Source: Actinomycetota bacterium (lineage in GTDB: Bacteria; Actinomycetota; Actinomycetes; Streptosporangiales; Streptosporangiaceae). From it: a stretch of DNA of 32,789 bases. Of the stretch, positions 1-6,857 are shown piece by piece (position 1 is the first letter of the stretch; each line of letters starts with the position of its first letter). Below the pieces are notes generated by a model that searched no databases, was not told the origin of the DNA, and saw only the letters and a program-made list of their open reading frames with translations. The position numbers and the translations under genes are program-made. The stretch spans positions 1 through 32,789 of the forward strand of contig JAFAYQ010000077.1 in assembly GCA_019240215.1 (NCBI GenBank), given 5' to 3'.

Positions 1-97
1 CCAGCGCCTGTGCGCTCGTGGGCCGCCGCGCCCACGCCTCCAGCTGCACCCGCTCGTCATCAGTCAGCACCACAGCAGGCGCAACAGGACTCGGCAT
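1..97 (-). CDS. IS630-family transposase, N-terminal fragment (cut by window edge)
   Basis: Reading leftwards from an ATG at 97-95, the 32 visible codons begin MPSPVAPAVVLTDDERVQLE and continue with AWARRPTSAQAL. This is the typical start of actinobacterial IS630 transposases, where a short lead is followed by a helix-turn-helix that begins near the DDER/W-R-ARRRTSAQAL stretch. The DDE catalytic domain would lie outside the window, so I cannot tell whether the element is intact. IS630 enzymes act in the cytoplasm, cut and paste their element and duplicate a TA target. The family call rests on recall of the N-terminal pattern only. Confidence 0.6.
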   Translation of the reverse strand, partial: MPSPVAPAVVLTDDERVQLEAWARRPTSAQAL

Positions 98-152
98 GCA
101 GCAAAGCCTAGAACACTACATGTGAATTAATGACTCACGACACTAGCGCGCC
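1..152 (-). mobile_element. Edge of an IS630-type insertion sequence
   Basis: The segment holds the first codons of an IS630-type transposase on the minus strand, followed by about 55 bp of AT-richer non-coding DNA (98-152) before the next gene's stop codon at 153. This stretch should contain the outer terminal inverted repeat of the element. The exact end and the TA target duplication cannot be fixed, because the other end lies outside the window. CTAG occurs at 109-112 and at 143-146, but I cannot show that either marks the boundary. Confidence 0.42.
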
Positions 153-917
153 TCAGTGAGGGAAGTCGGCCAGGTCGGCGAGGGCCTGGTCGACGGCCTT
201 GGGGACGCCTTGAGCGAGCAGCCGTCCGGACGTCTCGTCGCCCGCGGCCGCCAGGTCGCGGATGCCGTTGGCGTGGGCGGCCATGCGCGCCTGGACCACC
301 GCGAGGAAACTCCCGGTGGTGCCGGGCCAGCCGTAGGTGTCCAGGAACAAACCGAGGCGCCGGGGCCGGCCGGCGAAGTCGGTGAAGCCTTCGGCCGCGA
401 CGATGGATCTTGTGTGCAGGGGCACCCAGGTGTAGCCGGTCATGGCCAGATCCCACTCCGGCCGGGCGGGCCCGGCCGTGTCCCAGTCGAAGAACCCGGT
501 GAGCCGGCCTTCGTGCCAGGCGGCGTTGTGGGTGGTCGCGTCGTTGTGGGCGATGATCAGGTCCGGTGACCAGGTGCCGCCCGCCCGCCAGACGGCACCG
601 GGCGGCGGCACGAAGCCGGCGACGACTTGGTGGAACTCGCGCATCCAGGCCGCGACCTGGATCAGGGTGTCGTCGGCGTGCACCCAGGCGGGCCGGGGCT
701 TGCGGCGCCCGACGGTCTCGCCGTCCAGGAACGTGAGTATCTCCCGGCCCTGCTCGTCGAATCCGAGCGGCCGCGGGGCACCGGCGAATCCCTGGGCGGC
801 CAGATAGGAGAGCAGCGCGTGCACAGCCGGCGTCCACGGACCGGCCCGGCGATGAACCGTGTCCCCGACCCGGACGGCTCCGTCGCCGTACCCGCCCGCC
901 AGCCGTTCCTCAGTCAT
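153..917 (-). CDS. APH-fold phosphotransferase (aminoglycoside phosphotransferase family)
   Basis: A 254-residue cytoplasmic kinase-like protein beginning MTEERLAGGYGDGAVRVGDT. The Brenner-type catalytic loop is HNDATTHN and the metal-binding motif is DWD in GFFDWDTAG, the two signatures of APH/choline-kinase folds. The N-lobe reads AVRVGDTVHRRAGPWTPAVH, which resembles the small APH proteins often labelled trifolitoxin-immunity-like. The substrate is unknown; resistance to a drug is possible but not shown. The ATG at 917 was chosen over upstream in-frame starts because the family similarity begins there and the upstream sequence codes for another protein (941-1099) in a different frame. It lies downstream of the sortase block, where many actinomycetes carry pabA/trpG, and directly beside the IS edge, so it may be an acquired gene. 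Confidence 0.8.
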   Translation of the reverse strand: MTEERLAGGYGDGAVRVGDTVHRRAGPWTPAVHALLSYLAAQGFAGAPRPLGFDEQGREILTFLDGETVGRRKPRPAWVHADDTLIQVAAWMREFHQVVAGFVPPPGAVWRAGGTWSPDLIIAHNDATTHNAAWHEGRLTGFFDWDTAGPARPEWDLAMTGYTWVPLHTRSIVAAEGFTDFAGRPRRLGLFLDTYGWPGTTGSFLAVVQARMAAHANGIRDLAAAGDETSGRLLAQGVPKAVDQALADLADFPH

Positions 918-940
918 GAGTTCATGCTGGCACGCCCCGG

Positions 941-1099
941 CTAGCCGTTGATGGAGCTGCCGTCGACGGGTACGTGCAGCTGCAGCCAGGGGAAGACGCC
1001 GAACCAGAGCACGGCCGCGGCCAGCAGCAGGAGCAGCAGCATCCAGGCGGTCCGGACCCCGGGCCGTCCCGGTAGTGACCGCCAGAGCCATCCGTACAT
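941..1099 (-). CDS. Small single-pass membrane protein, sortase-linked
   Basis: A 52-residue open frame starts MYGWLWRSLPGRPGVRTAWM, runs through a hydrophobic helix (about residues 18-36, LLLLLLAAAVLWFGVFPW) and ends with a short polar tail. It has a clear ribosome site, AGGAGA, placed 5 nt before the ATG at 1099. In many actinomycetes a small protein with the same MYGW-x-W-x-LPG start and FPW end lies between the class E sortase gene and pabA, so this is a conserved locus member rather than a chance frame. The sortase gene ends 34 nt upstream on the same strand, suggesting co-transcription. Its function is unknown; a partner or membrane anchor near the sortase is a guess. Confidence 0.8.
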   Translation of the reverse strand: MYGWLWRSLPGRPGVRTAWMLLLLLLAAAVLWFGVFPWLQLHVPVDGSSING

Positions 1100-1133
1100 G
1101 CTTATCTCCTAACTGGGCTGTCAGCTCGGCCGG

Positions 1134-1784
1134 CTAAGCCCGGCCGGTGGCCGAGACCAGGGTGCCGGTCACGATCACCCGGTGGGTGCCGGTCCAGGCC
1201 GGGTTGCAGGTGATCAGCGTGATCAGCCGCTGGGCGGGGCGCTGGCCGGGGTGGCCGGGGACCGGGTCGACCACGGCCGTGTCGGTCGGCAGCACGGTGT
1301 GCTGGCCGGTCACCCGGTAGGTGTAGGTGTTCAGCCGGGTGTCGATGTAGACCAGGTCACCGGCCTTGAGCGACGGCAGGCTCCAGAACGGGTTGCCCGC
1401 CGTGACCCGGTGCCCGGCCACCGCGAAGTTACCGAGCTGACCCGGCAGCTGGGTGCCGGGGACGTGCCCGGGGCTCACGTTCAGCTGAGCCAGCGCGGTG
1501 CCCTGGATGATCGTGAACCGCCAGCGCCCGCCGAAGGCCGGGATCCGGATGTAGGCGAACGGCTGCCCGGTGACCAGCGCCAGCTGTTCCGGCTGGGCGG
1601 GCCGGGCGGCCCGGTGGCCGCCGGTGCTGACGTTCGCCCACTGCTGGTTCAGCTCGGAGCTGAGCTGGTGCTGGGCGCTGCCGGCCCGCAGCGCGGTGCC
1701 CCACATCAGATAGGCGACGAAGAGCAGAACAATGGTGCCGCCGGTGACCAGGAGCTCACCGGCGCCGCGGATGACGATTCGCAC
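1134..1784 (-). CDS. srtE: Class E sortase
   Basis: A 216-residue membrane-anchored cysteine transpeptidase. The N-terminus carries one membrane helix (about residues 10-30, LLVTGGTIVLLFVAYLMWG). The extracytoplasmic catalytic domain shows the sortase triad: His in VAGHRVT, Cys in LITLITCNP (the TLxTC motif) and Arg in GTHRVIV. Class E sortases of high-GC actinomycetes cut a LAXTG-type sorting signal and attach proteins such as chaplins or pilins to the wall; no substrate gene is visible here. The GTG start at 1784 precedes the membrane helix directly. It is divergent from crgA and followed by the 52-residue membrane protein, the usual arrangement near oriC. Some genomes have a DUF881 protein between crgA and the sortase; none is present here. 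Confidence 0.92.
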   Translation of the reverse strand: MRIVIRGAGELLVTGGTIVLLFVAYLMWGTALRAGSAQHQLSSELNQQWANVSTGGHRAARPAQPEQLALVTGQPFAYIRIPAFGGRWRFTIIQGTALAQLNVSPGHVPGTQLPGQLGNFAVAGHRVTAGNPFWSLPSLKAGDLVYIDTRLNTYTYRVTGQHTVLPTDTAVVDPVPGHPGQRPAQRLITLITCNPAWTGTHRVIVTGTLVSATGRA

Positions 1785-1953
1785 GATTGACCCACATCGC
1801 TGAGGTGATTTACCGGGATGATTACTGAACGTCGTTGAATATTAGCGGCTAGTAACCGTTTGTGCCCGCAGAACATCGGGACCCGGTCTGGAGGATCAGG
1901 TACTACGATGACGCCACCGAGACCGCCCCGCCGTCCAGATCAGGAGACCCACG

Positions 1954-2202
1954 GTGCCGAAGTCCCGCGTCCGCAAGAAGCCGGTGTACACGCCGCCACC
2001 GCGGTCGGTGCGGCGTAAGGCCAGCCCGCCGTGGGTGGCCCCGGTCATGGTCGCGTGCCTGGTCATCGGGCTGATCTGGATCGCTCTGTACTACATCACC
2101 AACGGCCAGCTGGCCGGGATGCACGTGCTCAGCTACTGGAACATGGTGATCGGGTTCGTGCTGATCATCGCCGGGGTGGTACTGGCCACGCAGTGGCGTT
2201 GA
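1954..2202 (+). CDS. crgA: Cell division protein CrgA
   Basis: An 82-residue protein with a basic N-terminus (MPKSRVRKKPVYTPPP) and two membrane helices (about residues 29-47 and 60-77), matching the length and layout of CrgA. In actinomycetes CrgA sits at the septum, contacts FtsZ, FtsQ, FtsI and CwsA and tunes septation. The start is the GTG at 1954, preceded by GGAG with a 7-nt spacer. The 169-bp divergent region shared with srtE has an AT-rich patch at about 1820-1860 that probably holds promoters, though I could not define a convincing -35/-10 pair. The gene is followed by a T-rich terminator-like stretch before the convergent rhomboid gene. Confidence 0.92.
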   Translation: MPKSRVRKKPVYTPPPRSVRRKASPPWVAPVMVACLVIGLIWIALYYITNGQLAGMHVLSYWNMVIGFVLIIAGVVLATQWR

Positions 2203-2237
2203 GGCCGCGGCGGCCGACGCGGCGGCCGTGAGCGCGG

Positions 2238-2270
2238 CCGCGGGGAACCACTGGGGCGGTTTTTTTCTTT
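2238..2270 (+). terminator. T-tract terminator candidate after crgA
   Basis: A weak stem (GGCCGC pairing with GCGGTT, two G-U pairs) is followed by a run of seven T residues and then CTTTATTT. Such a T-run is exceptional in this GC-rich window. It lies between the stops of the convergent crgA and rhomboid genes, so it may serve crgA as an intrinsic terminator. Confidence 0.45.
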
Positions 2271-2272
2271 AT

Positions 2273-3169
2273 TTAAAAGGCCGGCAGGCCGAGGTGGATA
2301 CTCCAGAGCGCGGTGGCGGCGACCAACGCGGCCAGCACCACCACGGTGGCGGCGGCCTGGACCAGGAACCGGTTGGTCTTCGGCGCGTAGGCGTACGCGG
2401 CCGTGATCAGCGCCCCGGTGACCAGGCCGCCGATGTGGTCCTGCCAGGCGATGCCGTGCACCACGAAGCCGAGGACCAGGTTGATGGCGATCAGCCCGAT
2501 GATGCCGCGGCTGTCCACCCGCAGCTTGCGGGACACTACGAACCAGGCTCCGAACAGGCCGAACACGGCGCCAGAGGCACCCAGCGCGGCCTGGTTGGGC
2601 GCCACCAGGTAGTAGAGGAAGACCCCGCCGCCGATCGCGCTCAGCAGGTAGACGGCCAGGAACCGGGCCCGGCCCAGCAGGTGCTCGAGCTGGGGCCCGA
2701 CCACGATCAGCGCCCACATGTTGAACAGGATGTCGGCGAAGCCGAAGGTGCCGCCCGAGGGGGCCACGAAGGCCGAGGTGAGCAGCCGGTACCACTGGCC
2801 CGCGCCCACCCCGATGGCGCTGCCCTGGCCGTTGCCCGCGTAGCCGACCATCTCCAGGTTGTCGGCGATGCTGGGCCGGGCCAGCACGGCGATGTAGAGC
2901 AGGACGTTGATACCGACCAGCGACCAGGTGACGGCGGCCCCCGTCGTCACCCGGCCGCCGAACGCGGTCCTCGGCGGCCGCACCCGCGGGCCGGCCTCCG
3001 GGCTGCGGCCGCGGATGCAGTCGACGCACTGCTGGCCGACCGGGGCCGAGCGCAGGCAGTCCGGGCAGGCCGGGCGCCCGCAGCGCGAGCAGGATACGTA
3101 CGTCTCCCGGTCCGGGTGCCGGACACACGTGGGTACTTCGTCCGTCGGCCCGGAGGCAGGAGTGGTCAC
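2273..3169 (-). CDS. Rhomboid-family intramembrane serine protease
   Basis: A 298-residue protein. The N-terminal about 55 residues form a cysteine-rich zinc-binding (B-box-like) segment: C-x2-H at CVRH, then CSRC, CPDC and CVDC. About six or seven membrane helices follow. The catalytic serine is in GASGAVFG and the histidine in WQDHIGGLVTG, the Ser-His dyad of rhomboids, so the enzyme is expected to be active. It cuts membrane proteins within or next to the membrane; its substrate is unknown. The GTG start at 3169 lies 10 nt after the ppiA stop on the same strand, so the two genes probably form one transcript. The zinc-finger plus rhomboid layout is usual for actinomycete proteins at this locus. 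Confidence 0.93.
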   Translation of the reverse strand: MTTPASGPTDEVPTCVRHPDRETYVSCSRCGRPACPDCLRSAPVGQQCVDCIRGRSPEAGPRVRPPRTAFGGRVTTGAAVTWSLVGINVLLYIAVLARPSIADNLEMVGYAGNGQGSAIGVGAGQWYRLLTSAFVAPSGGTFGFADILFNMWALIVVGPQLEHLLGRARFLAVYLLSAIGGGVFLYYLVAPNQAALGASGAVFGLFGAWFVVSRKLRVDSRGIIGLIAINLVLGFVVHGIAWQDHIGGLVTGALITAAYAYAPKTNRFLVQAAATVVVLAALVAATALWSIHLGLPAF

Positions 3170-3179
3170 GGTAGCGGCC

Positions 3180-3704
3180 TCAGGCGTCGCCGCGGTCGAT
3201 GGTCACCGACTCCAGCACCACGTCCTGGGAGGGACGGTCCCGCCGGTCGGTGCTGGCCTGGCTGATGCGCTGCACGAGGTCGGCGCCCTCGACCACCTCG
3301 CCGAAGATGGTGTGCTTGCCGGTCAGCCAGGGCGTCGGCACGACCGTGATGAAGAACTGCGAGCCGTTGGTCCCGGGGCCCGCGTTCGCCATCGCCAGCA
3401 GGTACGGGCGGGTGAAGGCGAGGTCGGGGTGGATCTCGTCCTTGAACTGGTAACCCGGGCCGCCGGTGCCGGTGCCGAGCGGGTCACCGCCCTGGATCAT
3501 GAACTCCGGGATGACCCGGTGGAAGATCGTCCCGTTGTACAGTGGCTCGCTGGTCTCGGCCCCGGTGTTGGGGTCGGTCCACTTCCGGCCGCCCTCGGCC
3601 AGCTCCACGAAGTTGCGCACGGTCAGCGGCGCCTGGTCCGGGAACAGCCGGACCTTGATCGGGCCCTGGTTGGTGTTGAGCGTTGCGGTCAGCGTATTGG
3701 TCAT
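3180..3704 (-). CDS. ppiA: Cyclophilin-type peptidyl-prolyl cis-trans isomerase
   Basis: A 174-residue single-domain cyclophilin without a signal peptide, so cytoplasmic. Active-site landmarks are FHRVIPEFMIQGGD (Arg, Phe and Gln), NGSQFFIT and the tryptophan region TPWLTGKHTIFG. It catalyses proline isomerisation during protein folding and would be cyclosporin-sensitive by family. The start is ATG 3704, with GAGGA about 8 nt upstream. A GC-rich hairpin (3723-3740) lies in its 5' leader. It heads the ppiA-rhomboid unit and diverges from the DUF5324-like gene. Confidence 0.93.
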   Translation of the reverse strand: MTNTLTATLNTNQGPIKVRLFPDQAPLTVRNFVELAEGGRKWTDPNTGAETSEPLYNGTIFHRVIPEFMIQGGDPLGTGTGGPGYQFKDEIHPDLAFTRPYLLAMANAGPGTNGSQFFITVVPTPWLTGKHTIFGEVVEGADLVQRISQASTDRRDRPSQDVVLESVTIDRGDA

Positions 3705-3722
3705 GCCGGGAATCCTCGCATA

Positions 3723-3740
3723 GCCGGCTGGAGAGCCGGC
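3723..3740. repeat. Perfect hairpin in the ppiA leader
   Basis: GCCGGCT and AGCCGGC pair perfectly around a GGAG loop. It begins 19 nt upstream of the ppiA start codon, inside its probable 5' leader, and could slow translation or protect the message. Confidence 0.5.
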
Positions 3741-3777
3741 CGACTTGTCCCTACGTTTTCCTTGTCACCGTGTTTCC

Positions 3778-3801
3778 GCGAGCCGGCTTTGCCCGGCTCG
3801 C
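3778..3801. repeat. Perfect 9-bp stem-loop in the divergent promoter region
   Basis: GCGAGCCGG and CCGGCTCGC pair fully with a 6-nt loop. It lies midway between the starts of the divergent ppiA and DUF5324-like genes. It could be a transcript structure, an operator or a transcription barrier; nothing in the sequence decides. Confidence 0.5.
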
Positions 3802-3904
3802 ACTTCCACGGTACAAGCAGTATCGCGTGCCCAGGCGAACAAGATGGTTGAGGTCGCCGGTCACGGGAACTGTTGAAGGCGAAGTTAATAGCAGGAGGTC
3901 AACT

Positions 3905-4576
3905 GTGCCGCTTTTGAAGACAAATAAGGCCAAGAGCGCCGCGTCGCAGGCCTCGCAGGCCGCCGACGCGGCGAAAAAGGCCGCCCGCAGCCGGGCCAAG
4001 GACACCGCGAACCTGGCGCGTGATCGTGCGCAGGACGCCGCTGACCTCGCCCGTGACGCCGCGGCCCAGGCCGCGCCCCGGGCCAGGGACGTCGCCAAGG
4101 ACGTGGCGGCCCAGGTCACCGCCCAGACCAAGGACGTGGCGGCTACGGTCACGCCCAAGGCCAAGGATGTGGCCGCGCAGGTCACGGCCCAGACCAAGGA
4201 CGTGGCCGCGCAGGTGGCGGCGACCGCGGCTCAGGTCGCGGAGCAGACCGTGCACGACGCGCGGGAATGGGCCGCGCCGAAGCTGGAGACCGCGGCCAAC
4301 GCGGTCACCGACACCGTGGCCCCGAAGGTCTCGGCGGCGCTCAAGAGCACCGCGCAGAACGTGGCGCCGCCCCAGAAGAAGCGCAGGCTGCTCGGCTGGC
4401 CCGGTGCGCTCGCGCTGGGCCTGCTGGCCGCGGCCGGGGCTGCGGTGGCCGTGGTCCTGCGCCGGCGGCAGCCGCCGCCCCCGCCGCCCTACCCGGGCGA
4501 GGAGGCCGAGGACACGCCGGGTACCACCACCAGCAGCGTGGACGCCGAGGCCAACGGGCGGGTCAAGCAGCCCTGA
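3905..4576 (+). CDS. DUF5324-like alanine-rich helical membrane-anchored protein
   Basis: A 223-residue protein with a start at GTG 3905 behind a strong AGGAGG site. Residues 8-155 are Ala/Lys/Asp-rich with an 11-residue periodicity: VTAQTKDVAA occurs twice (residues 71-80 and 93-102) with KDVAA variants around it, predicting long amphipathic helices like LEA or apolipoprotein repeats. A membrane helix follows (about 165-186, then RRR), and the tail is proline-rich and acidic. Streptomyces carry a similar alanine-rich, single-membrane-helix protein (DUF5324) beside the ppiA/rhomboid/crgA genes, and both position and layout agree. The role is unknown; membrane binding or stress protection is inference. 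Confidence 0.72.
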   Translation: MPLLKTNKAKSAASQASQAADAAKKAARSRAKDTANLARDRAQDAADLARDAAAQAAPRARDVAKDVAAQVTAQTKDVAATVTPKAKDVAAQVTAQTKDVAAQVAATAAQVAEQTVHDAREWAAPKLETAANAVTDTVAPKVSAALKSTAQNVAPPQKKRRLLGWPGALALGLLAAAGAAVAVVLRRRQPPPPPPYPGEEAEDTPGTTTSSVDAEANGRVKQP

Positions 4577-4591
4577 GGGCGCTCAGTACCA

Positions 4592-4642
4592 CCGCGCGAC
4601 GCGGCGCATGAGCTCACCGGCTCCGTGCGCCGCGCCGCGTGG
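4592..4642. terminator. Bidirectional hairpin between convergent genes
   Basis: A 17-bp stem with one mismatch and one G-U pair (arms 4592-4608 and 4626-4642, 17-nt loop) fills the 89-bp gap between the stops of the DUF5324-like and DUF6114-fusion genes. There is no T-tract on either side, which is common for actinomycete terminators. Confidence 0.68.
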
Positions 4643-4665
4643 CCAGCTGACTGGGTAGCGGCCCT

Positions 4666-6120
4666 TTAGCTGACCGTGATCGAAAGACTGGTGATGGCGC
4701 CGGTGTGGCCGAGGACGACCGGCTGATCGGCCGTCACGTCGGTCAGCGTGACCGGGACCAGCGGGGTCAGCGAGTTCAGCAGCTGCAGCAGCGTCGATTC
4801 GGCGTTGTCGGGGGTCAGCGTCAGCGGCACCCCGGCCAGCTTGCCGGTCAGCTTGGTCGCGTAGAGGACCACCTGGCCGGAGAACGAGGCGGACGTGGCC
4901 GCGGTTGACAGCGTGCCGCCGTTCCCGGTCACGGTGAGGTCGAGGGCCGACAGCTGCTGGGAGTTCATGGTGAACTTCATCATCTCCAGCGTGCCCCCGC
5001 CGTTGACCGGCATGTTGACCTTGCCCTGGTAGGCGAGGCCGTTGAGGGTGGCCGAGCTGGCGGTGATGACGGCCGGGGAGCTGGAGACGACTAGGCCCTG
5101 GGTGCCGGTGCCGGTCTTGTCGTTCTTGTCCTTGTTCTTGGCGCCCGGGGTGGCGCCGACGATGCCGCCCACCACCGGCAGGCCGGGGCCGGTGGACGGC
5201 AGCCCGCTGGTGGGCAGCACCCCGCCCAGGCCGCCCAGGCCACCGCCGCTGCCGCTGGACGGGGACGAGGACGAGGACGGGGTGGCCGGCGGGCTCGGGG
5301 ACGGGGACGGCGAGCAGATGACGAACAGGATGCAGCCCTGGCCGGACTGGGCCTGCTGGGCCTGCTGAGCTTGCTGGGCGTGGGCCGGCTGGATCTCGGC
5401 CGCCGAGGCGCGGGGACCGCCGGTCAGCGCGCCGATCGCCACCGCCAGCAGGGTGGCCACCGCCAGCGAGCGGCCGGCCTGCCAGCCCCGTCCGTTGGGC
5501 CGGGGCTCGCCCAGCCCCCAGGTCCGGGGCTGGTCGAGGATCTCCATCCCGGCGTCGGGCGGCTCGGGCGGCTGCTGGGGCTCGGGTGGCTCCGGTGGCT
5601 GGCGGGACTGGTGGGGCTCAGACGGCTCGTGGTGCTCGGGTGACGGGGCGTCCTGCTGGGGTGGCTCGGGCCGGGGCGGCGGAGCGGGCTCGGCCCACGC
5701 GGCCGGCGCCCAGCCGAAGGCCAGCGACCCGCCGACGATGCCGAGCAGCATCCCGATGAAGAAGCCGCCCAGGTTGGTGCCGATGAACGACAGCAGCGAC
5801 AGCAGCACCCCGGCGATCGCGTAGAACGTCTTGTAGGCCGGGGTGAACCACAGCGCCAGCCCGCAGGCGATCAGCAGCGCGCCGATCAGGATGCCGAACA
5901 CGCCGCCGATCCCGACGTAGATGACCAGCTTGATCTGGCCCCGGGCGAGCACCCCGGTCAGCGGGATCAGCAGCATCTCCAGCCCGGCCACGACCAGCAG
6001 CAGCCCGCCCCAGAACGGGCGGGTCCGCCGCCACCCGCGGAACTCGTACCGCCAGGTGCCGGGCCGTGGCCCGGAGCGCGCCCGCCGGGCCGGGCCGGCG
6101 TTCTCGGAGGCCGCCATCAC
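4666..6120 (-). CDS. DUF6114 membrane protein with extra exported beta-rich domain
   Basis: A 484-residue protein with four parts. Residues 27-140 hold about four membrane helices and the stretch LGGFFIGMLLGIVGGSLAF, typical of DUF6114. Residues 143-195 are a proline/glutamate/glutamine-rich linker. A further hydrophobic segment (about 217-237, ending PRASAAE) looks like an export signal or fifth helix, followed by QAQ repeats and an SPSPSPSPP run. Residues 345-484 form a Ser/Thr/Val-rich, probably beta-stranded, extracytoplasmic domain resembling in style the neighbouring DUF6230 protein. Usual DUF6114 proteins are about 150-200 residues, so the C-terminal half is an addition. The start is GTG 6120 or ATG 6117; both overlap the stop of the DUF6230 gene (GTGATG), showing translational coupling. 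The function of the pair is unknown. Confidence 0.8.
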   Translation of the reverse strand: MMAASENAGPARRARSGPRPGTWRYEFRGWRRTRPFWGGLLLVVAGLEMLLIPLTGVLARGQIKLVIYVGIGGVFGILIGALLIACGLALWFTPAYKTFYAIAGVLLSLLSFIGTNLGGFFIGMLLGIVGGSLAFGWAPAAWAEPAPPPRPEPPQQDAPSPEHHEPSEPHQSRQPPEPPEPQQPPEPPDAGMEILDQPRTWGLGEPRPNGRGWQAGRSLAVATLLAVAIGALTGGPRASAAEIQPAHAQQAQQAQQAQSGQGCILFVICSPSPSPSPPATPSSSSSPSSGSGGGLGGLGGVLPTSGLPSTGPGLPVVGGIVGATPGAKNKDKNDKTGTGTQGLVVSSSPAVITASSATLNGLAYQGKVNMPVNGGGTLEMMKFTMNSQQLSALDLTVTGNGGTLSTAATSASFSGQVVLYATKLTGKLAGVPLTLTPDNAESTLLQLLNSLTPLVPVTLTDVTADQPVVLGHTGAITSLSITVS

Positions 6121-6728
6121 GGGCAGGAGCCGCCACTGGTGCTGACGCTCAGCGCGAGGCCGGGGAGCGTGAACGTGCCCGCCGTGGTCAGCCAGGTGTT
6201 CTGCACCAGGTGGTTGATCAGCACGGTGTCGGCCTGCTCGCCGAACGTCCCGGGGGTGCCGGTGGTGCCGGGGACCTCGTTCAGCGTCCCCGCGTCCTGG
6301 CCGATGGCGATGTTGCTGAAGGTCGCGTCACCGCTGAGCGAGCTGGCGTCGACGATCAGGTTGCTGGCCGATACCGGGTGACCGGACGAGCGGCCGGCCC
6401 GCAGCAGCAGGGTGACCGAGCCGATCTTGACCGCCTGGCACAGATTGTCCAGGGTGGCGGACCGGATCGCCGACTCGGCCACCGGGATCTGCCGCTTGCC
6501 CGAGGTCACGGTCGACCCGAACTGCTCGAAGCCGGTGCCCTTGAGCTGATTGGCGGTGACCGTGTACTCCTGCCCGGACACCGAGATGTTGGCCCCGATG
6601 GCGCCCTCGGCGGTCAGCCCGATCAAGATCGCCGCCACCACGGCCGACGGGACCATGATGAACGCGAACCGCCGCCAGCGGACCCGCCCCATCGCGAAGC
6701 GGGCACTGGGTTCTGCTCTCATCGACAT
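6117..6728 (-). CDS. DUF6230 family exported protein
   Basis: A 203-residue protein with an arginine-rich start, one hydrophobic export or anchor helix (about residues 24-45, ending AEGAIGAN) and a beta-rich outer domain. The pattern EGAIGANISVSGQEYTVTA, GTGFEQFG and ATLDNLCQ matches the DUF6230 family found in streptomycetes and relatives, nearly always next to a DUF6114 gene, as here. The start is ATG 6728 with GGGAG 4 nt upstream. It is the first gene of a two-gene unit; the perfect palindrome at 6816-6830 lies 87 bp upstream and may control it. Biochemical function is unknown. Confidence 0.85.
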   Translation of the reverse strand: MSMRAEPSARFAMGRVRWRRFAFIMVPSAVVAAILIGLTAEGAIGANISVSGQEYTVTANQLKGTGFEQFGSTVTSGKRQIPVAESAIRSATLDNLCQAVKIGSVTLLLRAGRSSGHPVSASNLIVDASSLSGDATFSNIAIGQDAGTLNEVPGTTGTPGTFGEQADTVLINHLVQNTWLTTAGTFTLPGLALSVSTSGGSCP

Positions 6729-6815
6729 GGCGCTCCCAGGGAGTGATCCAGTGTGCCGCTGCGCTGCGGGCTGGCCATCGGCACCTCTTACGGAAGACCG
6801 GCGATACGGCGCAAA

Positions 6816-6830
6816 ACGTCACTGTGACGT
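6816..6830. promoter_or_regulatory. Perfect 15-bp palindrome, operator candidate
   Basis: ACGTCACTGTGACGT has two 7-bp arms around one central base. It lies between the stop of the GntR gene and the start of the DUF6230 gene, so it most likely acts on the DUF6230-DUF6114 unit. The protein that binds it is unknown. Confidence 0.6.
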
Positions 6831-6857
6831 AGACCACGCCTCGGTCGGACCAGAAAG

